Positions 47,912-58,058 of a stretch of 64,000 bases of DNA are shown here, piece after piece. Below the pieces are notes generated by a model that was not told the origin of the DNA, did no database searches, and saw only the letters and a program-made list of their open reading frames with translations. The DNA comes from Artemia franciscana. Taxonomy: Eukaryota; Arthropoda; Branchiopoda; Anostraca; Artemiidae. Within the stretch, counting starts at the first letter, position 1. Each line of letters begins with the position of its first letter. The translations under genes and the position numbers were made by a program. The stretch spans positions 43,166,241 to 43,230,240 of the forward strand of contig NC_088867.1 in NCBI RefSeq assembly GCF_032884065.1, in the 5' to 3' direction.

Positions 47912-49039
47912 TAGCTGTTGTACTTGAATAAGCTACCTTAACAAGTGTTGCTGCATCTTAGACACGTATTTAATTTGTGATCTCTGGAAACGTTTGATTT
48001 TTGATCTCTGGAGGGCTTAAATTTAGTAAATTTTAGTTGTAGAGCTTTTTTTGCGTGTTATTTTTTAAAAATATTTTTTTCGTTCTTTTCGCTGAAAAAG
48101 GCTCGCGGACGTGGGACGGAAATATTCGGAATATTTTTTAATTGAAGCGTTGTTTTGTTTTTATTTTTTGTTCACTGCCTTGTTGAAATTAAAGCCCCCA
48201 TTACAATTAGGGGGCTGGTGGAATTGCTCGATAGGGTTCTGGCATCTTGAAGGTCCCCAACTAGCGGGTCCTGAAGGGTTTTTAAGAAAAACACTTTCTA
48301 TTATGTAACAACACAACCCTATTACATAGCACCCAAAGAAAATCCTGAAGTGAAAAGATCCTGACCTCCATAGATGTTTTAAGTAATTAATAACTGCATC
48401 TCTTAGAAAACAGTCCCTGTTAGTATGCACCTGTATCATTTCTTAGAAAACATTCCATAAGACGTAACATGCACCTGCACCTTGAAAAAGTTTTTTAAAA
48501 ATGTCGGGATAGAAATTCGAAGAGGGTACTGTCATGGAATCCAAAGGGCCGTAACTACTACTTAAATGTTTCGTTATTTTTTTTAGCTGTACACTAAGAT
48601 TAGTGAAAACAGAGCCACCCCAGGAACAGCCAGCCCCGTAAACCCCTTAGCATTAAATCCCCCTCTTCCTTCATGTTTTTCCCCAAATGCATCTTTTGAA
48701 AATTTTAAATAGCCATTCTGTCCAAAATATCAAAAATTCAAATTGCTATAACTCAGGGGTTGATAAATCCTCCATAGCCCCCAGGACAAGGATTGTAACT
48801 TACTTAAGTTGCCTATTAACAAAATATTAGGGTTTTTTTTGAAGGGGTGGTCGTATTAACTTTGGAGGTGGGGGTCGTTTGATCGGAAATTGAAACTTCT
48901 GGTTTTATTTAAGAGTCACAAGTGATCAATGGGGAACTAGCTCACGGCTTGCTCTTTCAAAGGGCACCCGGTCAAAATTTGAGATTCCCACTTCGTTCCA
49001 AAAAGTTCCAGGGCTAAATAACTATGCGTCCAGGGTTGA
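47912..49039. other. No gene recognised; faint family 1 similarity
   Basis: 48690-49030 shows faint similarity to family 1 blocks (AAATAGCCATTCTG, GGGGAACTAG). The 65-codon plus and 92-codon minus frames at 48111-48439 have no motif. A short CATTTCTTAGAAAACA-type repeat lies at about 48400-48450. Confidence 0.4.
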
Positions 49040-50032
49040 AAGAAAAGTAAAGACCACTTTAAACTTGAGATTAGCAGATACAAACACCTATTAAAATTCA
49101 AACTCAAAACGACGCGAAATTACTATTAAAGAATAAATGAAATCCAAAACAAACAAAAATTAAAAAAAAAACAATCATAGCAAAAAACATACAACAAGTA
49201 ACACGATAAATGAATTTTAAAGCAGGTAATGCTGAAATTGAATATGCATATCAATATTAAAAGAAAATAAATATTTTGCTATTGAAGTATTAATGAAACC
49301 CAAAACGAACAGAAATTAAATAAACAATCAATTCAATCAAACAAACAATAGATAATAATTTAAATGAATATTTAAATCTTAAAACGAGTGAAACGTAAAT
49401 TGAATATGCAAATCATGCTTAAAACGAACAAAAAACGCTGGAAACAATAGTTTGGGTATCGCCTCCTTCTCTCACTGTAAAAGTCTAAAACCTTCTGTGT
49501 CATTGGCGCTTTACAGAAAACGAATTGTATTACAAATATTTTCTTTTGTATTTAATAATGAAAATAAGCATTAAATTACAGCAAAATTTCGAACTAAAGA
49601 GTTTTCAGCAATTTATATCATTAAGCGTCAAATCTTCAGTTTGATTTATTAGTTCTTTTTAAGATTGTTCAAGAAGAGTATAGTTTCAATACAAACAAGA
49701 GTTTGGATACTGCCCCCTTCCTGAATTGTAAAAACCTAAGGCCTACTGCGTCATTGGTGCTTCGCTAAAAACAAACTATATTGCAAATATTTTCTTTCCG
49801 GTTCTTACAGTATTGAAAATGAAAATAAAATTACAACGGAATAAAATCTTGAACTGATGGATCTTTCAACAATTAATATCATTATATATCAAATATTCAG
49901 TTCGATTTTTTTTATACTTTCCAAGACACATATTTAATTTTCAGTAAAGTGCCAATGAAGCAGTGGATTTTAGGTTTTTACAATGAGAGAAAGAGGCAAA
50001 ACCCAAACTGTTGTTTGTAGAGAGTTTTTTTT
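49040..50032. repeat. Third repeat family with internal duplications
   Basis: 49057-49230 is the reverse complement of about 52384-52575 (CATAGCAAAAAACATACAAC and GAAATTACTATTAAA blocks). GAAACCCAAAACGAACAGAAATTAAATAAAC-like blocks recur at about 49140 and 49294. About 49446-49650 and 49692-49900 are a diverged direct duplication (TTTGGGTATCGCC... / TTTGGATACTGCC..., GCGTCATTGG block). No coding sequence is seen. Confidence 0.65.
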
Positions 50033-50356
50033 TCAAACAGTTCGTGGTAACGAACTGTAGTAAGGAGCGACCCGGCTCAATAGTAACCAAAACTCTAAAA
50101 AATGGAATTTTGATACCAATACCTACATCAAAAGAATCGCATTTTAATGCTGATTTTAAATATAGTTACGAGCCTGAGAAAATTTGCGTTATTTTAGAAA
50201 ATAGGGGAAAACACCCCCTAGAAGTCATAGGATCTTAACGAAAATCACATCATCAGATTCAGCGTATCAGAGAACCCTACTGTAGAAGTTTCAAGCTCCT
50301 ATCTACAAAAATGTGGAATTTTGTATTTTTTGCCAGAAGGCAGATCACGGATGCGT

Positions 50357-50434
<78 letters not shown>

Positions 50435-50922
50435 CAGGGGTGATCGTATCGACCCAGTTGTCCTAGAATGTTGCAAGAGGGCTCATTCTAACGGAAATGA
50501 AAAGTTCTAGTGCCCTTTTTAAGTGATCAAAAAAATTGGAGGGCACCTAGGCCCCCTCCCACGCTAATTATTTTACCAAAGTCAACGGATCAAAATTCTG
50601 AGATAGCCATTTTATTCAGCGTAGTCGAAAAACCTTATAACTATGTCTTCAGGGACGACTTACTCCCCCACAGTCCCCATGGGAGGGGCAACAAGTTACA
50701 AACTTTGACCAATGCTTACATATAGTAATGGTTATTGGGAAGTGTACAGGCGTTTTCAGGAGTATTTTTTTGGTTGGGGGAGGGGTTGAGAAGAGGGGGA
50801 TATGCTGGGGGATTTATTCTGCACACCAAGAAAAGACGCATGTAGATCGCCTAAAATAGTGTTAGTTAAAAAATGTAGTATCCTTAGATGACTGATTTCA
50901 ATATATGTAATTAATTTTAAAG

Positions 50923-51051
50923 ATCCGCAGTTTACTTGATGACAGAGCTGAGTTACAAGCGCAAATTCAGGACCAGTCCCGTGTTATTACCGCATTGAAG
51001 AAGCAGTTGACCTTAGCAGCTAAAGAGGTTGAGGATATGCAGCAACCACAG
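50923..51051 (+). CDS. Captured exon, coiled-coil, upstream of PWWP exon
   Basis: Acceptor-like TTTTAAAG ends at 50922 (an alternative CCGCAG ends at 50930). The donor CACAG|GTAAGC at 51052 is a consensus site. The 129 bp are 43 codons encoding IRSLLDDRAELQAQIQDQ and SRVITALKKQLTLAAKEVED, then MQQPQ. This is heptad-like with Leu/Ile at hydrophobic positions, so a coiled coil. Phase 0 at the donor matches phase 0 at the next acceptor (51198). The protein family is not recognised. Coiled coil before a PWWP domain suggests a chromatin-associated protein, but this is inference. Confidence 0.6.
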
Positions 51052-51197
51052 GTAAGCCACAACAATTTGTTCTGGGATATTTTTACTGAAGTACCTACTT
51101 CATAGTGATTTAGTTGTAATGGAATAAGCTTAGATTATTCCATCTATCCTATTGCAGTTTTTATTTTTATTTTTGATAATACATTTCAATGGTTCAG
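51052..51197 (+). other. Intron of the captured gene segment
   Basis: A 146-bp GT-AG interval: donor GTAAGC, T-rich 3' part (TTTTTATTTTTATTTTTGAT), acceptor TTCAATGGTTCAG ending at 51197. It joins two phase-0 exons into one open frame. Confidence 0.6.
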
Positions 51198-51530
51198 TTC
51201 ACAAAAGATGCTGTTGTTCTAGCAAAATTCAAAAACTATTCACCATGGCCATGTCGAGTGTTGGATATAATTCAGGCCAAGAACAAAAAAATATCCTATG
51301 TTGTATTTTGTTATGGAAGCCATGAAATCGTGACAACAACAGCCTCACAGCTTTCGGCCTTTGTTAACATTCCAAAGGAGGCCAAGAAGAAAAATGAATT
51401 AGGCGTTGCAAACGCTTTTGCCGAATTAGCTGATTTTCCTGATAAGCATCTCGAGATTAGTGGTTCTAGTTTACCAGATACATCGGCGCAGGATTTACTA
51501 GCATTATTTAAAAACACAATGAAAAAATAA
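51198..51530 (+). CDS. PWWP-domain exon fused to element-derived tail
   Basis: The frame encodes FTKDAVVLAKFKNYSPWPCR, VLDIIQAKNKKISYVVFCYG and SHEIVTTTASQLSAFVNI. SPWP is the signature tetrapeptide of the PWWP fold (a Tudor-family reader of methylated histone and DNA). VVFCYGSHE corresponds to the conserved F-F/Y-G-x-H-E strand. A linker AKKKNELGVANAFAELADF follows. After about 51486 the residues AQDLLALFKNTMKK and the stop derive from family 1 sequence, so the C-terminus is artificial. An ATG at 51189 in the same frame is an alternative start if 51189-51197 is exonic. The domain looks intact; the gene does not. Confidence 0.72.
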   Translation, partial: FTKDAVVLAKFKNYSPWPCRVLDIIQAKNKKISYVVFCYGSHEIVTTTASQLSAFVNIPKEAKKKNELGVANAFAELADFPDKHLEISGSSLPDTSAQDLLALFKNTMKK

Positions 51531-52050
51531 ATATGAAAAAGTACTTTCAGCTGGAAGTAAGGAACAGCATTAAAACTTAAAACAAACAGAAACTATTACC
51601 CATTTGAGGGGCTCACCTCCTCCTAATACCTCGCTCTACGTTAAAGTATTTTTAGTAGTTTCAACTATTTATTCTACGGCTTTTGTGATTCTGGGGTCAT
51701 TCTTAATGAATTGGGACAAAATTTAAGCTTTAGTGTAAAGAGCGAGGATCTGACAAGGGGGCGAACCCCCTCATATATGTAATAAAAATATGAGAATACA
51801 AAAGTTCTTTACGTAAGCTAATTTATAAGTTACGTAAATCTCTTACTAATAAAAATATTCGTAAAAAATTAAAAGTTCTAGTTGCCTTTTTAATTAACCA
51901 AAAAATCGGAGGGCAACTAGGCTTCCTCCCCCGCTCTTTTTTTCTCAAAATCATTCGATCAAAATTATGAGAAAGCCATTTAGCCAAAAAAAAAAAAAAT
52001 GCAAATTTCGTTTTAATTATTCCTCTGCGGAGAGCCAAAAACGTTCAGAA

Positions 52051-52351
52051 ATTAAATTAAAAAAAACAAGTTTTTTTAACTGAAAGTAAGGAGCGACATT
52101 AAAACTTAAAACGAACAGAAATTACTTCGTATATGAAAGAGGCTGCTTCCTCATCAACGCCCCGCTCTTTACGCTAAAGTTTTTTACTGTTTTAAAAAGA
52201 AGAATTGATAGACAGAGTCAAACTTTAGCGTAAAGAGCGGGGCGTTGATGAGGAAGCAGCCTCTTTCATATACGAAGCAATTTCTGTTCGTTTTAAGTTT
52301 TAATGTCGCTCCTTACTTTCAGTTAAAAAAACTTGTTTTTTTTTATTTAAT
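52051..52351. repeat. Long inverted repeat (3' hairpin of copy H)
   Basis: The arms 52051-52181 and 52221-52351 pair over about 130 bp with few mismatches, foot ATTAAAT / ATTTAAT. The arm-specific GGCTGCTTCCTCATCAACGC block is mirrored exactly. Confidence 0.94.
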
Positions 52352-52665
52352 CGTTTCAAGCTTGATTTGCGCATTCAATTCAAGCATTACTCGCTTTAAG
52401 ATTTTTTTGTTCACTTATGCTGTTACTTGTTGTATGTTTTTTTGCTATGATAGTTTATTTAATTTCTGTTCGTTTCAGGTTTTATTTATGTTTTAATAGT
52501 AATTTCTGGCCCTTTCGAGTTTTAGTTTTAACATGTATTTGCATCTGCTGATCTTAAGTTTGATCTGCTGATCTGAAGTTGATCTAAAATTAAAGTTCTT
52601 TTTCGAGAAATTTATTTTTAATTAATAATACTAAAATAGTAAGCCAACATCAACTAAACTTACAA
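52352..52665. repeat. Third repeat family, inverted partner of 49057-49230
   Basis: 52384-52575 is similar to the reverse complement of 49057-49230. The two flank copy H in opposite orientation. Confidence 0.65.
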
Positions 52666-54461
52666 TCAAACAGTTCGTGGTAACGAACTGTAGTAAGGAG
52701 TGACCTTACTACAATATAACCGATATATTGTATATATGCTCAATAGTAACCGAAACTCTAAAACACGGAATTTTGATACCAATAGTTACATCAAAAGAAT
52801 TGTATTTTTATGATGAATTTAAATATTTAAGTTTTATCAAGTTTAGTTATACACATCAAAAGTTACGAACCTGAGACAATTTGCTTTATTTTAAAAAATA
52901 GGGCAAAACACTCCCTAAAAGTCAGTGAATCTTAGCGAAAATCATATCATCAGATTCAACGCATCAGAGAACTTTACTGTAGAAATTTCAAGCTCCTATC
53001 CACAAAAAACTGGAATTTTTGTTATTTTTTTTGTAAGAAGATACATCACGGATGTATGTTTATTCATTTATTCATTTTTTTCAGGAATGATCGTATCAAC
53101 CCAGTGGTCCTAGAATGTCGCAAGAGGGCTCATTATAACGGAAATTAAAAGTTCTAGTGCCGTTTTTAATTTACCAAAAAATCGGAGGGCATCTAGGCCC
53201 CCTCCCACGCTAATATTTTCCCAATGTTACAGGGAAAAATTTGAGATAGCCATTTTGTTCAGCATAGTAAATAAACCTAATAACTAAGTCTTTGGGGACG
53301 ACTTAATCCCCCACAGTTCAAAGGGGAGGGGCTTCAAGTTACAAACTTCGACCATTATGTACGTATAACAATGGTTATTGGGAAGTGTACAGACGATTTC
53401 AAGGAACTTTTTCGCGTTGGGGGATGAGGGGGTGGGTTCGGTGGAGGGGGTTACATGGGAGGATCTTTCAATGGAGGAATTTACTATGAGGGAAGGGAAT
53501 TTCCATGAAGGGGGCGCAGGATTTTCTAGTATTATTTAAAAAAAAATGAGAAAAGAAGTTTTTCAACTGGAAGTAAGGAGGAGCATTAAAACTTAAAACG
53601 AACAAAAATAATTGTGTATATGAAGGGGTTTCCCCCTCCTAAACACCTGGCTCTTCACGGTAAAGTTTTTAGCACTTTTTAAAAGCTTTCCATTCTAATT
53701 AAAAGACCCTTATGTTTTGGGAGTTGTTCTAACAAAATCGGGACAAGAAATCAAATATTTTCCACAAGGAAAATCATCCCCGTGGAATCCCACCTCAAGC
53801 CGAAAATCCCCTTTGCGATAACTACCTGATGCTTCCCAATAACAAACTCTATACGCAAACAATAAGCAAATTTCATAGCTTGAAAATGTATTTCCGCGAG
53901 CTGGGGGGGGGGGATTCGTTTTATCTCAAAATTTTGATCGTACGATTTTAATGGAAAATGGGCGGGGTAGGGGGGCTAGTTGCCCTCTAATCTCTGTTTT
54001 TACTTTAAAGGGGCACTAGAAATTTTAATTTTCTTTCAAACGAGTCCTCTTCAAATTTTCTAGGATCATTTATTTGATACGATCACCCCCGGAAAAAAAA
54101 ATAAACATGCATCTGTGATCTTTCATCTGACAAGAAATACAAAATTCCACATTTTTAAAGATAAGAGCTTGAAACTAGTACATTAGCAATCTCTGATACA
54201 CTGAATCTGGTGGTTTGATTTTCATTAAGATTTTATGGCTCTTAGAGGATGTTTCCCCTTTTTCAAAATAAGGCAAATACTCTCAGGCTCCTAACTTTTG
54301 ATGGATAAGACTAAACTTGATAAAATGTATATATTTGAAAGTGGCATAAAAATCTAATTCTTTCGATATATCTATTGGCAAAAAATTTTGTTTTTTAAGG
54401 TTTTGGTTATTATTGAGCCTTGTCGCTCCTTAGCTATGGCTTGTTACCGCGAACTATTTGA
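52666..54461. mobile_element. Composite of two family 1 copies tail to tail (I plus, J minus)
   Basis: The left end is the family 1 5' palindrome on the plus strand (52666). The right end is the same terminus on the minus strand (54461, two changes in the palindrome). The plus copy runs to about 53690, the minus copy from about 53755. They meet in middle-block sequence without the long hairpin. A short insertion (TGACCTTACTACAATATAACCG) sits near 52702. J is more diverged than I. Confidence 0.78.
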
Positions 54462-55439
54462 TAAATCCAGAAATGTCGAAGCGGCCACAGTAGGGAAGAG
54501 GTACACCTTGCCCAAACTCTTTTGATCTGAAAAAAACTCCTTTTGTTAGTTTTGTGACTTTAAGATGAAACAGAAAAAAAAATACACGAAACCCTTGTGG
54601 TGTATCACAGGATTTGAATAGAAGCAAAAGGTCACAGCTTTAAATAAGAAGGTTGAGAGCTGGTTTAATTTATAACTCATCTACCCATGGCTTTCTTCTA
54701 TATTTATACGAATACTCACAGAAAATTAGAAATATTTGATATGAGAAGCACAGTTTGAGGGAATTAGAATCCATTCCTACCAAGTCAATGGCCCGCCAGC
54801 CCTCCTCATGAATACAAATTGCTGATACAAAAGTATCATGCTGAAAACTACATGGACAATGAAAACTTCAAAACTTCCCTTTTGAGTCGGAAGCTAACTC
54901 AGATATATTCTCATTTATTATGACAATCAATGAAAAGTCAGTCCTAAAATAGGTTTTAACCATAATTTTTTAATTCAATGTTCTGAATTAATTTTCGGTT
55001 CTTAATCTCTTTTTCATTGGCCTAGTATTTAGAAGTTTAGTCGCTAGTTTTCTCCAAAATTTGATATCTAAATTTCAAAATATTCAAAGCCTTTTTAATC
55101 CAGATTGAGCAAACGTATGAGGACTGAATAACTTTCTTGTCCCTTATTTGAGCAGAATATCAACTAACTTATCAACTAACTTATCAACTTCTCATCAACT
55201 AACTTAACTTTTTTCTAAGATCGGAAAAAGTTTTTGTCTAGAATTTTATTGATTTCTCTTTTTTTTAAGCATAAACAACACCTTCACGAAAAAAGTCTTT
55301 TAATATTTCAAATAAAGCATACCAGCAGCTGAATTAAACTAAGTTTTGACAAATAAAATCTCAGCGAAATACACCTTACTCAGTAAATTGTATGCTTGCT
55401 ATTTGTATGACTGAGAAACTTTTTCAACAATTTTTAACA
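54462..55439. other. No gene recognised
   Basis: AT-rich, unique in the window. A short tandem ATCAACTAACTT repeat lies at about 55155-55206. Confidence 0.45.
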
Positions 55440-55784
55440 ACATACACCATTTGGGAAAAAATACAAAATTCCACATTTTATAGATATGATTTTGAAACTT
55501 CTACAGTAGGGTTTTCTGATACGCTGAATCAGATGGTTTGATTTTCGTTAAGATACTTTGACTTTTAGGGAGTGTTTACCCCTATTTTCTAAAATAAGGC
55601 AAATTTTCTCAGGCTCATAACTTTTGATGGGTAGAACTAAACTTGATGAAACTTGTATATTTAGAATCAGCGTAAAAATGTAATTCTTTTGAAGTAACCA
55701 TTGGTATCAAAATTCCGTTTTTTAGAGTTTCGGTTAATACTGAGTCGGGTCGATTACTGTAGTTCGTTACCACGAATTGTTCGA
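55440..55784 (-). mobile_element. Family 1 element, copy K (5' end only)
   Basis: The minus-strand 5' end is at 55784 with the palindrome CAATTCGTGGTAACGAACTA-like (diverged). It extends through the 5' block to about the TTTTTTCC tract at 55440. The rest is missing. Confidence 0.8.
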
Positions 55785-56718
55785 TTCGGGTGAGTTCTGC
55801 CTACATAGTATTTGCCACAGTTGCATGGTATTTGATAGATAACTCATTAGCGATTGTGAAATCATCATCCCTGAAATCATTGATTGACGCCTTGCCATAA
55901 TTATAAGTTAAATGTCCCTTTGTGTCGCTACAACTTTGTTCGTTTTTATTCGCAATAATCTTTCATGTTTAAGGGAGAAAGTCGTCCATTCGGGTATTTT
56001 AACGCCTAAACTTACATAGAGGACCAAATATTAATTTTGTCCTCTATATTTTGGGTCGGTTTAAAGTTTTAGTTCTTTTTTTTTTATTTCTTTTATCTCA
56101 AATCGATTGACGTCCTTTTTTCTTTTCTAGGTTTAAAATTAAAAGGCTGAGCAGTAAATTTCGAAAACTTCTGTGTAAGTTTATGCTGCTGCCGTCTTTT
56201 TGTGTAATAGCGTTCATTTTTACATAGAAAGTCGTTGCAAGAGATCAGCCTTCTTGTAATTGGTAAGTTTACATAAAAATCAAGGATTTTCAACCTTAAG
56301 TTCATTTAATTCTCAGTAAAATTTTTATTTGTGCTTTTTTCTCTCCCTTTTTCATATTTTTAAATAAATTGAACCCTTTACATTTTAACTCTTGTTATTA
56401 TTTATTTTATGTTTTTGCTCATCCCTCGCTAAACGAATTTACTGCTCATCCAAGCTCTTCTGCTTCTTCCATGGCCTCTGCTTCTCAGCTGAGGAACCGC
56501 TTCATGAGTCAACAAGTGAACAAAAAAAAATCCGACATTTTATTTTCCCTCTTTCTTAATAAAAGTAAATCTTGCTCAAAATCATGTCCTGGAATTATTT
56601 TTTTATGGTAGAAAAAGAAGTACCGCATCTTTGTGCTTATTTATCTATACTGCTATATTAACTGTATAATAATTATAAAATAAATAAAATAGACCAATGC
56701 TTCAGACATCACTTTCAG
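55785..56718. other. No gene recognised
   Basis: An 80-codon plus frame at 56369-56611 has a Ser-rich, Gln-Lys-containing middle (HPSSSASSMASASQLRNRFM) that could be exonic. No splice signals or homology support it. Confidence 0.4.
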
Positions 56719-56784
56719 TTCAAGTTAGATAACTTAGAGGAGTGGATTTATGCTAAGGAAAAGAGTTCAAAACTGAAAAATCCG
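56719..56784 (+). CDS. Candidate small internal exon
   Basis: The acceptor CATCACTTTCAG ends at 56718 and the donor TCCG|GTAAGTTT begins at 56785; both are close to consensus. The 66 bp are 22 codons, phase 0 at both ends: FKLDNLEEWIYAKEKSSKLK plus NP. The peptide is charged and helix-like, similar in character to the exon-like blocks at 35260, 44465 and 50923. It is too short to assign a family, and a chance match is possible. Confidence 0.35.
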
Positions 56785-58058
56785 GTAAGTTTTCATGATC
56801 CCACATGGCTCTCAAAGAAAAACTATTATTGCGGAACATATATTTTGAGAAATATATTGTTCAACGAAGAAATTACATCCATCACTATCACATCCAGTTC
56901 AAGAACTTGCAGAAGTGTATATATGCTACCATTTAGTCTTTTCATCTCTTAGACTTCAAAATAGTATCTTCAAATGATCAGAAATAAAGGAAAAATTCTT
57001 GTGTGGGTGGGACTTACTTTATGATATGAAACATTCCGGAAATTTTAACTAGATTTGATAGCACAGAGGGGCTCCCACATTTCCCTCCTAAAAAACATTA
57101 CATTATCAATGTCTTGAAGAATTTTCAAGTCAAAAATAGCAACTAAGTCCTCCAACGATTTTTCCGAAGTTCTCAAGATTTTTTTTCGAAATCCTATGCG
57201 TTTGAACTTTGCATTTAGGTAGAATTTATGTTTCCACATTGAAAGCTCAGAAGGCTCGTCTGACATCTTTTTTTTTATATATAAATGTGAGTATTCGAGC
57301 ACTGAAGAAGAAAACTTATTAGATAACTATAGTCAGCACAGTTAGATAAGAGTAAGAAGTAGCTTGTCATTCTAGCTAAATGATTAGTGCGCCTGCGAAT
57401 ACTCTTTGAGGGACTTGGCCGCTTAGAAAATTTATCTTGCAAAATACTCTCCACAGAAAAGCTGTAATGTCACTTCATGGGGGCAACTATTTCAAATTTC
57501 TGGAACATAGCCAATCAAATGAAACATTGTTAGCGTTACCTCTACAATTGCGAATGGTTGAGTTCCTCCATTTTACCTAAATGTGCAAAACGGTCACTTC
57601 AAGTTCACCCACAAGAAAAGAAATTTTCAGCCCTCCTTAGAAAATGCTATTCTGAAAAAATATGGCACTTTGGCTGCGTAGAAAATTTTTTCAGGCCTCC
57701 CCCACCCTCTTCCCCTAAAAAATATGGTCAAACTGAAAAATGATTTCTTTCCACTATAAAAGTCCTATGAGTAACAGTGATTCACTCTATTCTAAATATT
57801 TTCTATCTTTCACAGAAAGCAATTAATCTAGAGTAAGTTACACTTACTCTATTTAGGTAATATTACCTAAATTACTTATATTACTTAATTTTAATAAATA
57901 CCAAATACTTAATATTTAAATATTTTAAATATTTCATACAGGTTAAATCTTTGAATTTAACCTGATGATGACAGGCACAGGTCCTGTCAAAATTATCGTT
58001 AGAAAAAGCAATCACCTGACATCCATAGCTTAGGTAAGCTTATTACCATCTATCATTA
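56785..58058. other. No gene recognised
   Basis: AT-rich sequence. The 85-codon minus frame at 57045-57302 and the 61-codon plus frame at 57558-57743 have no recognisable motif. A TTACCTAAATTAC-type short repeat lies near 57856-57885. Confidence 0.45.

Larger units (their letters stand above)
50808..51486 (+). other. Captured gene segment inside family 1 copy H
   Basis: About 680 bp unlike any other family 1 copy, holding two exon-like blocks with a GT-AG intron between them. The left edge follows the GGGGGATATGCTGGGGGA element sequence; the right edge precedes GCGCAGGA. The retained intron argues for DNA-level capture, not an mRNA copy. Confidence 0.75.
50033..52351 (+). mobile_element. Family 1 element, copy H, with captured gene segment
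   Basis: It has the 5' palindrome at 50033, a T-tract of about 77 T (50358-50434), the first TTCTAGT block, then an abrupt switch at about 50808 to non-repeat DNA. At about 51487 it switches back to element sequence (GCGCAGGATTTACTAGCATT). The element then continues through the second block to the 3' hairpin at 52051-52351. Compared with copy D, only about 54 bp of element are missing across the insert. Confidence 0.88.

Noticed and set aside
48111..48439. Overlapping 65- and 92-codon frames on opposite strands
   Set aside because: Neither has a recognisable domain, and the region shows no coding bias.
56369..56611. Ser-rich 80-codon frame as an exon of the putative coiled-coil gene
   Set aside because: No convincing splice signals and low-complexity composition.
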